From Idiomarina xiamenensis 10-D-4 (GTDB taxonomy: Bacteria > Pseudomonadota > Gammaproteobacteria > Enterobacterales > Alteromonadaceae), in NCBI RefSeq assembly GCF_000299895.1, contig NZ_AMRG01000017.1:1-57911 (forward strand): a DNA stretch of 57,911 bases, written 5' to 3'. A program made the position numbers and the translations under genes. Positions 19,055 to 29,018 of this stretch are shown piece by piece. The notes beneath the pieces are model-generated. The model was given only the letters and a program-made list of their open reading frames with translations. It searched no databases and had not been told where the DNA came from. Positions within the stretch are counted from its first letter, which is position 1; every line of letters starts with the position of its first letter.

Positions 19055-20929
19055 ATGTCCAGTTCTCAGGCGTTATTTATTCATGACAGTGCTAGCTCAT
19101 CGCAGTCGCTAACGTCTGCTACCGAGCTGAGCGAGCTATTAGCCGAGGTGTTTGGTTATCAGCAATTCCGTGATGGTCAACAAGCCGTCATGGACGCGGC
19201 GCTACAAGGTCGCGATAGTCTGGTGCTAATGCCCACTGGGGGCGGCAAGTCGCTGTGTTATCAATTACCCGCTATCGCGCAAACGGGCCTTACCTTGGTC
19301 ATTTCGCCGCTACTGTCATTGATGCAAGATCAAGTCGATGCTTTGAATACCATGGGTATTGCCGCCGCCGCATTGCATTCTGGGCTGGCGCCAGAACAAA
19401 GTTTGCAGGTGTTGCGACAGTTACAGCAGGGGCAACTTAAACTGTTGTATGTCAGCCCTGAACGGGCACTGCAAACCAGCTTTATCGAGCGTTTAAGCAG
19501 CTTATCGGTAGGTTTATTGGCGGTGGATGAGGCCCATTGTATTTCGCAATGGGGGCACGATTTCCGCCCCGAATATGGACAGCTTGGACAATTGCGTCAG
19601 GTGTTACCGAATACGCCAGTGATGGCGCTCACGGCAACCGCTGATGCCGCCACTCAACATGATATTCAGCAACGCTTGGCGTTGCAGCAACCCCTAGTAC
19701 ACCGTAGTAGCTTTGACCGTCCTAATATTCGTTATTTGGTCGAGGAAAAATATAAACCGGTCAAACAGTTACGTGACTACGTGCGCAAGCAACGTGGGGC
19801 GGCTGGTATCGTTTATTGCGGTAGCCGTAAGAAAGTTGAGGAATTAGCCGAGCGATTACAACAAGACGGCGTCAGAGCGGCTGCCTATCATGCCGGTCTG
19901 CCGCATGAGCTGAAAGAAACGACCTTGCGTAACTTTGTCCGTGACGATGTTGATGTGGTGGTGGCGACGGTGGCATTTGGCATGGGAATTAATAAGCCAA
20001 ACGTGCGCTTTGTTGTGCACTTTGATGTACCACGAAGTATCGAGGCGTACTATCAAGAAACCGGTCGTGCTGGGCGTGATGGCATTGCTGCAGAAGCGGT
20101 ATTGTTTTACGAGCAAAGCGATGCCGCTTGGATTCGGCGCATGATCGAAGAACACGATAACGAGGAACGGCGGCGGGTTGAAGTACAAAAATTCAATGCC
20201 ATGCAAGCCATGGCTGAATCGCAAACGTGTCGGCGTCTGGTGCTGCTTAACTATTTTAACGAATATCGGCATGAGCCCTGCGGCAACTGTGACATTTGTA
20301 TCGACCCACCAAAGCAGTACGACGGCAGTGTTGATGCACAAAAGGCGTTAAGTTGTGTTTATCGAGTCGGCCAACAGTTTGGTATTCACCACGTGATTGA
20401 TGTGTTACGGGGCAGCCGTTCGCAACGCTTGCAAGAACTCAAGCATGATCAGCTATCGACTTTTGCTATCGGTAAAGAGCAAAGCCATGAATATTGGTTA
20501 TCGGTTATTCGGCAATTGATTCATCGCGGTCTACTGATTCAAAACATCCAACGGCATGCGGCCTTGCAATTGACCGAAGAGGCGCGCCCGGTATTACGCG
20601 GCGAACAAACCCTGATGCTGGCGCAGCCACGTATCAACTTGGTGGCGAATAAAGCGCGGGTGACCGACCGCGGAGATTACGACAAAGTGTTATTTCGGCG
20701 TTTACGGCAGGTGCGTAAATCCATCGCCGATGAGGAACAGGTACCGCCGTTTGTGGTATTCAACGACACTAGCCTTGTCGAAATGGCGCAACAGTTGCCC
20801 ACCAGCGCCAGTGCTTTATTGGCGATTACCGGGGTCGGGCAGAAAAAACTTGAACGTTACGGGCGTGATTTTTTGGCAGCGATTGAAGATTACTTAGATG
20901 CCGACAACGAGCATCAATTAGTGCCATAA
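19055..20929 (+). CDS. recQ: ATP-dependent DNA helicase RecQ
   Basis: RecQ unwinds 3'-5' in recombination repair. The 624-residue protein holds the whole bacterial set: motif 0 (FRDGQQAVMDAAL), Walker A (MPTGGGKSLCYQLPA), DEAH box (AVDEAHCISQWGHDFRPEY), ATVAFGMGINKPNVRFVVH and QETGRAGRDG of the second RecA domain. A zinc-binding RQC segment has cysteines in SQTCRRL and EPCGNCDIC, and an HRDC domain lies near the end. The first 25 residues are a Ser-rich extension beyond E. coli RecQ. It diverges from the thioesterase gene. Confidence 0.97.
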   Translation: MSSSQALFIHDSASSSQSLTSATELSELLAEVFGYQQFRDGQQAVMDAALQGRDSLVLMPTGGGKSLCYQLPAIAQTGLTLVISPLLSLMQDQVDALNTMGIAAAALHSGLAPEQSLQVLRQLQQGQLKLLYVSPERALQTSFIERLSSLSVGLLAVDEAHCISQWGHDFRPEYGQLGQLRQVLPNTPVMALTATADAATQHDIQQRLALQQPLVHRSSFDRPNIRYLVEEKYKPVKQLRDYVRKQRGAAGIVYCGSRKKVEELAERLQQDGVRAAAYHAGLPHELKETTLRNFVRDDVDVVVATVAFGMGINKPNVRFVVHFDVPRSIEAYYQETGRAGRDGIAAEAVLFYEQSDAAWIRRMIEEHDNEERRRVEVQKFNAMQAMAESQTCRRLVLLNYFNEYRHEPCGNCDICIDPPKQYDGSVDAQKALSCVYRVGQQFGIHHVIDVLRGSRSQRLQELKHDQLSTFAIGKEQSHEYWLSVIRQLIHRGLLIQNIQRHAALQLTEEARPVLRGEQTLMLAQPRINLVANKARVTDRGDYDKVLFRRLRQVRKSIADEEQVPPFVVFNDTSLVEMAQQLPTSASALLAITGVGQKKLERYGRDFLAAIEDYLDADNEHQLVP

Positions 20930-21020
20930 AGCAATCACTAAGCACCTGATAACAGTTATATTGACAGGTCGCAGGCAGGTAACTAACGTAAAATTAACAA
21001 TTACTTGATGGCGAGCTGCG

Positions 21021-22490
21021 ATGGCATGGCATCTCTCAGCGCAACGAACTGACTATCTCATCAAAAACTCGTCGATGGCACTCCTGTGGTTTGACCGCGA
21101 ACAGCAGCAGTTATCATTGAATAGCAGCGCCGAGCATTGTTTAACATTGGGTTTAACATCGCCTGATAACGTGTCTTTGGCATTATTGCAGCAGCATTGG
21201 CAAGCGCTATTGTCGGCACCCACAATCGCCACATTTCTTATGCAGGGCGATGTCGGCGATACACTACCGATCTTGCATATTCAGTCGCAACGTCGTTGCT
21301 CACTACAGTTAACCACTCAAGACGCTGGCGGCTGCTTACTGTTGTTGACCGATGCAGACAATGAGCAAAGCGATAAAGCTAATCCTACCCAACAGTTTGA
21401 CCGGGCGTTATCAGAGATATCCACGCAGCTTATTCGTTGCTCAGCGGAACAGGTCGACCAGCATATTGTAGCGGCGTTAGAGGCTTTTGCGCAGTGTAGC
21501 TACAGCGATCGATGCTATGTGTTTTTATTCGATGACGACGGTGAGGTTATCAATAATAGCCACGAGTGGGCAGCGGTTGGGGTGAGCCGTCATGCGCATG
21601 AATTAAAAGGCTTGCAGGAATCCGATCTGCCGTGGTTTTTTCAATGTTTGCGTGAACAACAGCAGATGGTACTCAATCACATTGATAGTCTACCGCGCGC
21701 AGCGCAAGCCGAGCACGACGAGTTTAAACGAGAACAAATCCGCTCGATACTGTGTGTCGGCATTTTTGCCAGCGACCGCATGATCGGTTTTGTCGGTGCC
21801 GACGCGGTGAAGCAGCAGCGTGACTGGACTCATGACGACATTCGCCGCTTACGTTTGGTTGGCAATGTAATTTTTAATACCTTGCAGCGGCATTGGGATC
21901 AACAAGCGTTAGATACGGCCCGTGAGCATATGCAAGCGCTTAATCAGCGTTTACAACGGCAGGCGCATCAAGATGGTTTAACCGGCCTGGCCAACCGGCG
22001 TGCACTGGATCGTTGTTTGTTATTAGAGCTACGACGTGCGGCGCGACAGCAGCAAGCACTGAGTTTATTGCTTATCGATATCGACTATTTTAAAGCGTAT
22101 AACGACTATTTTGGTCACTTACATGGTGATCAGGCGTTAAAAACCGTGGCCCGAGTATTACAAGAGCATGCTCAACGCTCGGGAGACATGGTTAGCCGCT
22201 ATGGCGGAGAGGAATTTGTCATCGTCTTGCCAGCCACCGATCAACAACAAGCCGAGCAGCTAGGGCAACGACTGTTGGCAAACTTACGCGCTGAACAAAT
22301 TGCTCATCCAGCGTCGCCAACGGCGCAAGTGTTAACCATCAGTATCGGTGCTCATAGCATTACACCCGAGGCTAAGTCGGCGCCGCAACAGTTGGCGACA
22401 CGATTATTAAAAGCGGCTGATGACGCGCTTTATTACGCAAAAAAGCAAGGTCGTGACCGTTATTGTTGCAGTCGCTCCATAAGCTATTAA
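21021..22490 (+). CDS. Diguanylate cyclase with GAF domain
   Basis: This soluble 489-residue protein has a poorly recognised N-terminal sensor (1-120), a GAF-like domain (about 130-290) and a GGDEF domain (about 310-485). The active-site motif is GGEEF (395-399) within RYGGEEFVIVLP, which is catalytically competent. An allosteric c-di-GMP inhibition site R386-x-x-D389 sits exactly five residues before it, so product feedback is expected. There are no membrane segments, so the signal is cytoplasmic. It is followed 35 bases later by DUF3630. Confidence 0.93.
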   Translation: MAWHLSAQRTDYLIKNSSMALLWFDREQQQLSLNSSAEHCLTLGLTSPDNVSLALLQQHWQALLSAPTIATFLMQGDVGDTLPILHIQSQRRCSLQLTTQDAGGCLLLLTDADNEQSDKANPTQQFDRALSEISTQLIRCSAEQVDQHIVAALEAFAQCSYSDRCYVFLFDDDGEVINNSHEWAAVGVSRHAHELKGLQESDLPWFFQCLREQQQMVLNHIDSLPRAAQAEHDEFKREQIRSILCVGIFASDRMIGFVGADAVKQQRDWTHDDIRRLRLVGNVIFNTLQRHWDQQALDTAREHMQALNQRLQRQAHQDGLTGLANRRALDRCLLLELRRAARQQQALSLLLIDIDYFKAYNDYFGHLHGDQALKTVARVLQEHAQRSGDMVSRYGGEEFVIVLPATDQQQAEQLGQRLLANLRAEQIAHPASPTAQVLTISIGAHSITPEAKSAPQQLATRLLKAADDALYYAKKQGRDRYCCSRSISY

Positions 22491-22525
22491 GCTATGGCGC
22501 CTAGCTTCTCAAATAAAGACCGGTA

Positions 22526-22813
22526 ATGACTAACGACACCTTGCAATTAAGTTGCTTACCCAGCCACGACGATCTGCATTCTTTACAACAATGGGCGGAA
22601 CGTTTAGCGCATTTATTAGCGGCGGATATTCGCGAATTTGAGCTAGCTGCCGATCAATACTGTTGGCGTTTAAGTATTGCCGAGCAGCATTGGCTATTGT
22701 TCTATTCTGCACTTTGCCAATCGGTTTGGTTACAAGCGCTGGAGCCATCGGCAGTATTAACACCGGTTGCTGAACGATTAGGTCAACTGGGCTGGTTAAC
22801 CGAACCGGACTAA
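22526..22813 (+). CDS. DUF3630 family small protein
   Basis: A 95-residue acidic, Trp-rich cytoplasmic protein resembling DUF3630, a family of Alteromonadales and Vibrio with no assigned function. Features are the EFELAADQYCWRLSI strand region and HWLLFYSALCQSVWL. It overlaps the end of the convergent LysE-type gene by four bases and is 35 bases after the cyclase, so it may be co-transcribed with it. No catalytic motif is visible. Confidence 0.78.
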   Translation: MTNDTLQLSCLPSHDDLHSLQQWAERLAHLLAADIREFELAADQYCWRLSIAEQHWLLFYSALCQSVWLQALEPSAVLTPVAERLGQLGWLTEPD

Positions 22814-23430
22814 ACCGGGGTAAAATAATAGCGCCAGATATCGATGATAACCGGCACCACCGACAGCGCTAGCAGTAACCCCATACTGATGTTAAACAGG
22901 CGTTGCCAAAACGGTTGAGTCAGGATGCGTCTGAGCACGCTACCGCCAATTAACCAGGCACCCACGCAAGGGTAAGCCATCAATAAAAATGCCAGCGTGA
23001 TGGCGCTGACTTCTATCCATAAATCACCGTGCATGGTGGTGAAGGTAGCGACGGCGCCGCTAGCCATGATCCAAGCCTTGCCGTTCACCCACTGGAACAA
23101 CGCCGCTTGCCAAAAGCTCAGTGGTCGCTGTTCGCCACGCTTAATGGCACTGGGGTGCTGGCGCGCTATGTGCCAAGCTAGCCATAATAAATAGGCGGTA
23201 CCTAGCACTTTGATGAGCTGGTGTAAGTTCGGGAAATGATCGAATACAACACCAAAACCTACGCCCACTAACAGTACCATGATAGGAAAACCAACACAGA
23301 TACCGTGTAAGTGCGGTAAGCTAGCGCGAATGCCATAATTCATTCCCGATGACATGATCATGACATTATTGGGGCCGGGTGTAATCGTTGTCGAAAAAGC
23401 AAATAATAGTACGCTAAAAAACACGTCCAT
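22810..23430 (-). CDS. LysE/RhtB family amino-acid exporter
   Basis: A 206-residue membrane protein with about six helices. The family signature FSTTITPGPNNVMIMSSGMNYG follows the first helix, and the GTAYLLWLAW segment and FQWVNGKAWIMA are also typical of LysE/RhtB. Members export homoserine, threonine, lysine, arginine or similar; the substrate cannot be read. The ATG at 23430 has GGAG eight bases upstream and is preferred over one seven codons earlier. Confidence 0.9.
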   Translation of the reverse strand: MDVFFSVLLFAFSTTITPGPNNVMIMSSGMNYGIRASLPHLHGICVGFPIMVLLVGVGFGVVFDHFPNLHQLIKVLGTAYLLWLAWHIARQHPSAIKRGEQRPLSFWQAALFQWVNGKAWIMASGAVATFTTMHGDLWIEVSAITLAFLLMAYPCVGAWLIGGSVLRRILTQPFWQRLFNISMGLLLALSVVPVIIDIWRYYFTPV

Positions 23431-23498
23431 CGGGGCGTCTCCGATCATCAATTAAAGTGGCAATAGGTGATGCTTAGCATGCCGTATTCAGGTGTTTG

Positions 23499-24653
23499 AT
23501 GAAAGCGCTAAATGCACAGTGGATTGATAATATTGCGGCGGTGAGTGAAGACCGTTGGCAATCGTTGCTAAGTAGTGATTATCCATTTATACAACATGCG
23601 TTCTTGGCCGCTTTAGAGGCTGGCAATAGTTGCTGTGCTGAGCAAGGCTGGCAGCCCCAACACTTATTGATTTGGCAGCAAGAGCGCTTAGTGGCAGCGG
23701 TGCCAGGGTACGAAAAATCGCACTCAATGGGCGAGTATTTCTTTGACTGGGCCATTGCCGAAGCCTATCAGCAGTGTCATTTAGATTATTATCCTAAGTG
23801 GGTTGCCGCGATTCCCTTCACCCCAGTAACGGGACCGCGCATACTGACAGCCACCGACATCAACAGCGAGCAAGTAACGACCGCCATTAACCAAGCGATA
23901 CAGCAGCGTATGCAGGAGCGAGCTTGGTCGAACGCGCAAATTCTGTATCCCAGTCAACAACAAAGTGATCAATGGCGTGATCAGCAACAGTGGTGGCAGC
24001 GCTACGATATACAGTTTCTTTGGCACAACCGGGGTTATCGCGATTTTGCTGAGTTTTTGGCGGCTTGTACCTCGCGTAAACGTAAACAAATACGCAAAGA
24101 GCGCCGCGCAGTTATCGCACAAGGTATCGACATGCGTTGCTTGCAAGGCTCGCAATTGGACGATGATTTTTGGCAGCGCTTTGAGTATTGCTATCGTTTA
24201 ACCTATTTAAAACGCTCTGGGCATGGCGGTTATTTAACCGCGGCAACCTGGCAGTTATGGCGTCGCCATATGGCCGACTCGCTGGTGGCGTTTGCCGCCT
24301 ATCATGATCAACAAATGGTGGCTGCTGCGTTATGTTTCCGCTCGTCCTCAACGCTGTATGGGCGCTATTGGGGCTGCCTCAACGAATTTGATTTTTTACA
24401 CTTCGAAGCCTGCTATTACGCCGGTATCGATTATTGCATCGCACATGGCTTGCGTGAGTTTGACGCAGGTGCACAGGGCGAGCACAAACTACAACGCGGT
24501 TTTGAGCCGGTACTACGTTATGCGAACTATCGTTTTGCTAACACCCCGCTAGCTCCGGCTATAGCGGATTTTTGTCAGCGTGAACAACAACATGTCCTCG
24601 ACTATCAGCAGCAGGCACAAGCTCAGTTACCGTTCCGCCAAGTGAATAGTTGA
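23499..24653 (+). CDS. DUF482 / GNAT-fold acyltransferase-like protein
   Basis: This 384-residue soluble protein fits the DUF482 (peptidogalycan biosynthesis, FemAB/GNAT-like) family. It has AIPFTPVTGPRIL in the first half, the SRKRKQIRKERR basic segment, and a second half with HYD-type AAALCFRSSSTLYGRYWG and FEACYYAGIDYCIAHG. The family diagnostic EFDAGAQGEHKLQRGFEP comes near the end. The fold suggests transfer of an acyl or aminoacyl group; substrate unknown. The start is the ATG directly after a TTG. It diverges from the LysE gene. Confidence 0.86.
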   Translation: MKALNAQWIDNIAAVSEDRWQSLLSSDYPFIQHAFLAALEAGNSCCAEQGWQPQHLLIWQQERLVAAVPGYEKSHSMGEYFFDWAIAEAYQQCHLDYYPKWVAAIPFTPVTGPRILTATDINSEQVTTAINQAIQQRMQERAWSNAQILYPSQQQSDQWRDQQQWWQRYDIQFLWHNRGYRDFAEFLAACTSRKRKQIRKERRAVIAQGIDMRCLQGSQLDDDFWQRFEYCYRLTYLKRSGHGGYLTAATWQLWRRHMADSLVAFAAYHDQQMVAAALCFRSSSTLYGRYWGCLNEFDFLHFEACYYAGIDYCIAHGLREFDAGAQGEHKLQRGFEPVLRYANYRFANTPLAPAIADFCQREQQHVLDYQQQAQAQLPFRQVNS

Positions 24654-24752
24654 ATAGATAACAGTTTTGCGGTTTCTTTGCATGATAAGCATTCTTTTAT
24701 GGCTTGGCTTACTATAGGATGATCAAGCCTATTCAGCTTCAGGTTCGCATAC

Positions 24753-25346
24753 ATGTCTCGGTTTCTTCTTATTTGGCTATTGCTGGTTGCTGCGGTTAGT
24801 CGTTCAGCGCTAGCCCTACAGGCCGTGTCAGAAGCGTTGCCGATAGATCATGGTAGTCAAGCCGAGCAACGCTTATGCGGGCAATGCCATGTGCCAGCTA
24901 CCATTCAACGGGCAGAGCAAACCGGTATTCAAATCGAAGGGCTACCGACCCAGTACGAACCAGGCAAACGTTATCAGCTAACCTTAGTGTTGCACGACAA
25001 AAGTCGTGATATCGCGGGTTTTCAATTATATAGCGAAGCTATTAGCGAAGAACCGATAGCCGGTTTAAAAACGCGCCTACCCAGCGCCGGTCAATTAGCA
25101 TCGGTCAGCGACGATACGCAATTGATGACAACCGATAACGGCGAAAGCTACTTAACGCACAGCCGCTTAACCTTAAAAAATGAGACAACGGCTAGCGAAA
25201 TCCGTTGGTCGTTCACTTGGCATGCGCCTAACAGTCCTGACGAAAAAGTACGCTTTACTGCGATGGCGGTTGCTAGCTCTACCCAACCTCAGGGTATCGG
25301 CGATCAAGTATATCGTTTTGAACGCATCGTTTTTACGGCACCTTAA
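24753..25346 (+). CDS. Secreted protein with CXXCH haem motif and Reeler-like domain
   Basis: A 197-residue protein with a signal peptide (1-22, ending SALA), then a single c-type haem motif C42-G-Q-C45-H46 in an otherwise short cytochrome-like segment. A beta-rich domain begins at YEPGKRYQLTLVLHD and resembles the Reeler / choice-of-anchor V domain. In that family a CXXCH-containing segment often precedes the beta-sandwich. Covalent haem attachment by the Ccm system is likely. It may be a small periplasmic electron carrier or a haem-linked binding domain. It is monocistronic, 119 bases before the chemoreceptor. Confidence 0.75.
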   Translation: MSRFLLIWLLLVAAVSRSALALQAVSEALPIDHGSQAEQRLCGQCHVPATIQRAEQTGIQIEGLPTQYEPGKRYQLTLVLHDKSRDIAGFQLYSEAISEEPIAGLKTRLPSAGQLASVSDDTQLMTTDNGESYLTHSRLTLKNETTASEIRWSFTWHAPNSPDEKVRFTAMAVASSTQPQGIGDQVYRFERIVFTAP

Positions 25347-25464
25347 TTGACTGCGAATTAATAATTACTACGTAAGTTCATATTTCTACTGTAGAATTTC
25401 CCAGAGATACCGATAAAGTCTCGATTTAATCTTTTCCCCCTAGGCTTCTCTGGAGTACCCGTTC

Positions 25465-27096
25465 ATGTTTCGCAGTGTATCGATTGGTTTTCGTGCCAAG
25501 TTAGCTTTTGCCTTTATTGCCCTATTGATGATTGGTCTGGGATTGTTTGCGGTTACACAGCAACAACGTATGCAAGCACAAACTGACGAGATTACTGACG
25601 TCAGAGCGCAGATGCTCGAAGCCGTTTATGAAGTCGCTCGAGAATTCCTGCGCGTGCGAGTGCACACTTCAAACATCGCTGCGGCGACTAACGCTGCTGA
25701 CCGCACTCGCTACATTGCACGGCTAGAGAACGCGGATAAGCAATTTACACAAGCGCTCGCACGCTTTGATGATTTTAATTTAAATGCCAATGAGCAGCGC
25801 CTAATGCGTGAGTTGCGGACGTTAATTCAAGGCTTTAATAACATTCAACAGCAGGTTATTGAGAAAGCTCAAGCGGGTCAGAACGATGACGCTTTTCGGT
25901 TACGTGACAGTCAGTTAATGCCGCAAACCGATAAAGTTACCGATATCATCAATCAGTTATTAAGTTTACAACGCGACGATATTAAAACCGCTGCAACGCT
26001 CAGTGCAGACATCGCTAGTACCTCATTATCTGCCACGATTAGTGCGGTGGTGATATCGGTGCTACTGATGTTTTTATTAGCTTGGCTATTAACTCGAAGC
26101 ATTGTTGAACCTATCGGTCGAGCAGTAGGCGTTGCAAAGCGTATCGCGCAGCGAGATCTATCACTCACTGTTGATGTAGATGGTAATGATGAGGCAACGC
26201 AATTACTGGCCGCGTTACGTGACATGCAGCACGGGCTTAGTGATGCCATGAGGCAAATCGGCGAGTCCTCCGATCAATTAGCATCGACCTCGGAAGAGCT
26301 TAATTCGGTGACCGAAGATAGTTCGCGTGCGTTGCATGAACAAACCGAGCAATTACAGCTGGCGGCAACCGCTGTCAATGAGTTAACCGCGGCAATAGAA
26401 GAAGTGGCTCGTAATGCGCAAACCACTGCTGATTCATCGCAACTGGCGGATGAACGTTCACAGCAAGGCTTGCTACAAATTCAAGAGATGCTAAAAGAGA
26501 TCGAAGGGTTGGTGGCCGATATGCAGCGCTCGTCGAGCGATATGACGCAGTTAGCAAATCAGGTAAAAAGTATTACATCGGTGCTTGATGTTATTCGTGG
26601 CATTGCCGATCAAACCAACTTATTAGCGTTGAATGCCGCTATAGAAGCGGCGCGAGCCGGCGAAAGTGGCCGTGGCTTTGCGGTGGTCGCTGATGAGGTT
26701 CGTGCGCTAGCAAAAAGAACACAAGATTCGACTGCTGAAATTGAGGGGATGATCACGGCAGTACAGGGTGCAAGCGACGCCTCGGTTAAAAGTATGCAAC
26801 GCGGCGAGCAGCGTGCAACCGGTACTTTAGATATGGCACGTGGCGCCGGCGAGGCATTAAGTGAGATCACCGCTGCGGTGAGTGATATCAATGAACTTAA
26901 CCTGTCGATTGCCAGTGCTTCCGAGGAGCAGTCGAAAGTCGCCAGAGAGGTCGATGGTAATTTAACCCGAGTTAACGATTTATCGGCACAAACGGCGACT
27001 GGTGCCAATCAAACAGCAGCATCTAGCGCAGAGCTTGCGCGCTTAGCATCACGTTTAAGCGAAATGGTTGCTCGCTTTAAGTTAGCCAATGGCTAA
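25465..27096 (+). CDS. Methyl-accepting chemotaxis protein
   Basis: This 543-residue transducer has TM1 (about 12-30), a periplasmic four-helix-bundle-like sensor of about 155 residues, TM2 (about 188-212), HAMP and the cytoplasmic signalling domain. The hairpin tip is intact: [20 protein letters not shown] followed by RAGE and [18 protein letters not shown]. The ligand is unknown; the periplasmic helices lack a known signature. No CheR-binding NWETF-like tail is present at the C-terminus. Confidence 0.95.
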   Translation: MFRSVSIGFRAKLAFAFIALLMIGLGLFAVTQQQRMQAQTDEITDVRAQMLEAVYEVAREFLRVRVHTSNIAAATNAADRTRYIARLENADKQFTQALARFDDFNLNANEQRLMRELRTLIQGFNNIQQQVIEKAQAGQNDDAFRLRDSQLMPQTDKVTDIINQLLSLQRDDIKTAATLSADIASTSLSATISAVVISVLLMFLLAWLLTRSIVEPIGRAVGVAKRIAQRDLSLTVDVDGNDEATQLLAALRDMQHGLSDAMRQIGESSDQLASTSEELNSVTEDSSRALHEQTEQLQLAATAVNELTAAIEEVARNAQTTADSSQLADERSQQGLLQIQEMLKEIEGLVADMQRSSSDMTQLANQVKSITSVLDVIRGIADQTNLLALNAAIEAARAGESGRGFAVVADEVRALAKRTQDSTAEIEGMITAVQGASDASVKSMQRGEQRATGTLDMARGAGEALSEITAAVSDINELNLSIASASEEQSKVAREVDGNLTRVNDLSAQTATGANQTAASSAELARLASRLSEMVARFKLANG

Positions 27097-27112
27097 GTGA
27101 CAATCCGGCCCG

Positions 27113-27140
27113 GGCCACCAGCGGTTAAACCGTAGTGGCC
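27113..27140. terminator. Interrupted hairpin between convergent genes
   Basis: GGCCAC pairs with GTGGCC, and inside it CGGTT pairs with AACCG around one A. The hairpin spans the stop codon of the ABC transporter gene and lies just after the chemoreceptor stop. No T run follows, so termination activity is only possible. Confidence 0.35.
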
Positions 27141-28993
27141 TGCTGCTGTTGTTCCTCGGCATCATCTTCGAGTAATAAAAAACCACCCGATTGATGTTGC
27201 CATAATTGTGCGTATAGACCGCCTTTGCTAAGCAATTCATCATGACTGCCGTATTCGATGATCTGCCCTTTATCCATGATCACTAGACGGTCCATCGCGG
27301 CGATAGTGGACAAACGGTGAGCAATAGCGATAACCGTTTTGCCCTCCATTAAACTGTACAAGTTCTCTTGAATAGCCGCCTCGATTTCCGAATCAAGTGC
27401 TGACGTTGCTTCATCCAAAATCAAAATCGGCGCATCTTTCAACATCACTCGCGCAATCGCGATACGCTGGCGTTGTCCGCCGGACAGTTTGACGCCGCGC
27501 TCGCCGACATGCGAGTCGTAGCCGGTACGACCATGCGGGTCGGCTAAATCCAAAATAAAGTCATGTGCATGGGCGCGTTTGGCGGCCTCGATAACCATCG
27601 CTTCGGTGGCTTCAGGACGGCCGTACTCAATGTTTTCACGCACCGAACGATGCAGCAACGAGGTGTCTTGCGTAACCATGCCGATGTGGGCGCGCAGACT
27701 ATCTTGTTTAACCTCGGCAATATCTTGGCCGTCAATAAGAATACGTCCACCTTGCAGGTCGTAAAAACGTAGCAGCAGGTTAACCAAGGTCGACTTGCCA
27801 GCACCCGAACGACCGACGATACCGACTTTTTCACCTGCCGCGATAGCCAGTTGTAAGTCCTCGATAACGCCACTGTCTTTACCGTAATGAAAACGAATAT
27901 GGTCGAATACAATGCTGCCATGCTTGACCACTAAATCACGAGCGTCGGCTTTATCCTCCACTTGGCGCTGCGATGATATCGACTTAATACCATCTTGCAC
28001 GGTGCCGATGCTTTCAAACAGTGTCGATAACTGCCACATCACCATTTGCGACATACCGAACAGGCGTAGCACCAAACCAATGACCACCGCGACGGCGCCT
28101 AACGACACACTATCGTTCATCCACAAGCCGATAGCGGTAGCCGCAGAACCAAATAGTAAGGCGCAGTTGAGTGCATACAAAAAGCCATACAGCCAAGTCA
28201 CCAAACGCATTTGTTTGTGCACGGTTTGTAAAAAGCCGTCCATGCCTTCTTTGGCATAAGCGGCTTCGCGTTGCGCGTGTGAGAACAACTTAACGGTTTG
28301 GATGTTGGTGTAGCTGTCGACGATGCGGCCGGTCATGATGGAACGCGCGTCGGCTTGAATTTGCGAGACTTTGCCCAGCCGGGGTACAAAAATCTTCAGC
28401 AGAACCACGTAAAGTATCACCCACGCCGCTAACGGCAATGCTAAACGCCAGTCGGCGCTACCAATAATGATGAACATACCGATAAAGTAAACGCCAACGT
28501 AGTTGACGATCTCCATCAGTGTGGTGATGCACTGCCGCACCGCTAGCGACGTTTGCATGACCTTGGTGGCTACCCGGCCCGGGAACTCGTCTTGATAGTA
28601 GCTCATCGACTGTTTCATCAGATAGCGATGCGCCTGCCAGCGAATACGCATCGGATAGTTACCCAGTAGGGTCTGGTGCAGCAACATTGAGTGTAACCAC
28701 ACCATCAACGGCAAACCAATCAGCACCACTGCCGACATCGCCAGTAAGCGCGTGCCTTGTTGTTGCACAAAGTGCTCTGGATCTTGTTGCGATAACCAGT
28801 CGACAATGTTGCCTAAAAAGGCGAACAACCAGACTTCGGTCAGCGCAATACCGGCCATGAATAAGGCGGTCAGTACGATGTATGGGGTACTGCCTTTGGT
28901 AAAGTGCCAGCAAAAGCCAAAAAAGCTTTGCGGCGGCTGGGTCGGCTCTTCCGCTGGAAACGGATTTAAGCGATTTTCAAACCATCGAAACAT
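27125..28993 (-). CDS. ABC exporter, fused membrane and ATPase domains
   Basis: A 622-residue half-transporter: six hydrophobic segments over about residues 30-320, then the nucleotide-binding domain with Walker A GRSGAGKST, signature LSGGQRQRIAIARVML, Walker B ILILDEATSALDSE and the H-loop IAHRLSTI. It dimerises to form an MsbA/MDR-like exporter. An N-terminal block of Pro/Phe-rich residues (ENRLNPFPAEEPTQPP) precedes TM1. Substrate is unknown. It is a single gene, convergent with the chemoreceptor, 25 bases after the GluR0-like channel gene, which reads the same way and could share its transcript. Confidence 0.94.
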   Translation of the reverse strand: MFRWFENRLNPFPAEEPTQPPQSFFGFCWHFTKGSTPYIVLTALFMAGIALTEVWLFAFLGNIVDWLSQQDPEHFVQQQGTRLLAMSAVVLIGLPLMVWLHSMLLHQTLLGNYPMRIRWQAHRYLMKQSMSYYQDEFPGRVATKVMQTSLAVRQCITTLMEIVNYVGVYFIGMFIIIGSADWRLALPLAAWVILYVVLLKIFVPRLGKVSQIQADARSIMTGRIVDSYTNIQTVKLFSHAQREAAYAKEGMDGFLQTVHKQMRLVTWLYGFLYALNCALLFGSAATAIGLWMNDSVSLGAVAVVIGLVLRLFGMSQMVMWQLSTLFESIGTVQDGIKSISSQRQVEDKADARDLVVKHGSIVFDHIRFHYGKDSGVIEDLQLAIAAGEKVGIVGRSGAGKSTLVNLLLRFYDLQGGRILIDGQDIAEVKQDSLRAHIGMVTQDTSLLHRSVRENIEYGRPEATEAMVIEAAKRAHAHDFILDLADPHGRTGYDSHVGERGVKLSGGQRQRIAIARVMLKDAPILILDEATSALDSEIEAAIQENLYSLMEGKTVIAIAHRLSTIAAMDRLVIMDKGQIIEYGSHDELLSKGGLYAQLWQHQSGGFLLLEDDAEEQQQQATTV

Positions 28994-29018
28994 CAGCGGT
29001 TACATCCTTATCATTGAA

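Noticed and set aside
27108-27117. Palindrome GGCCCGGGCC as an operator or attachment site.
   Set aside because: A short GC palindrome between convergent genes, with no repeat elsewhere and no promoter nearby.
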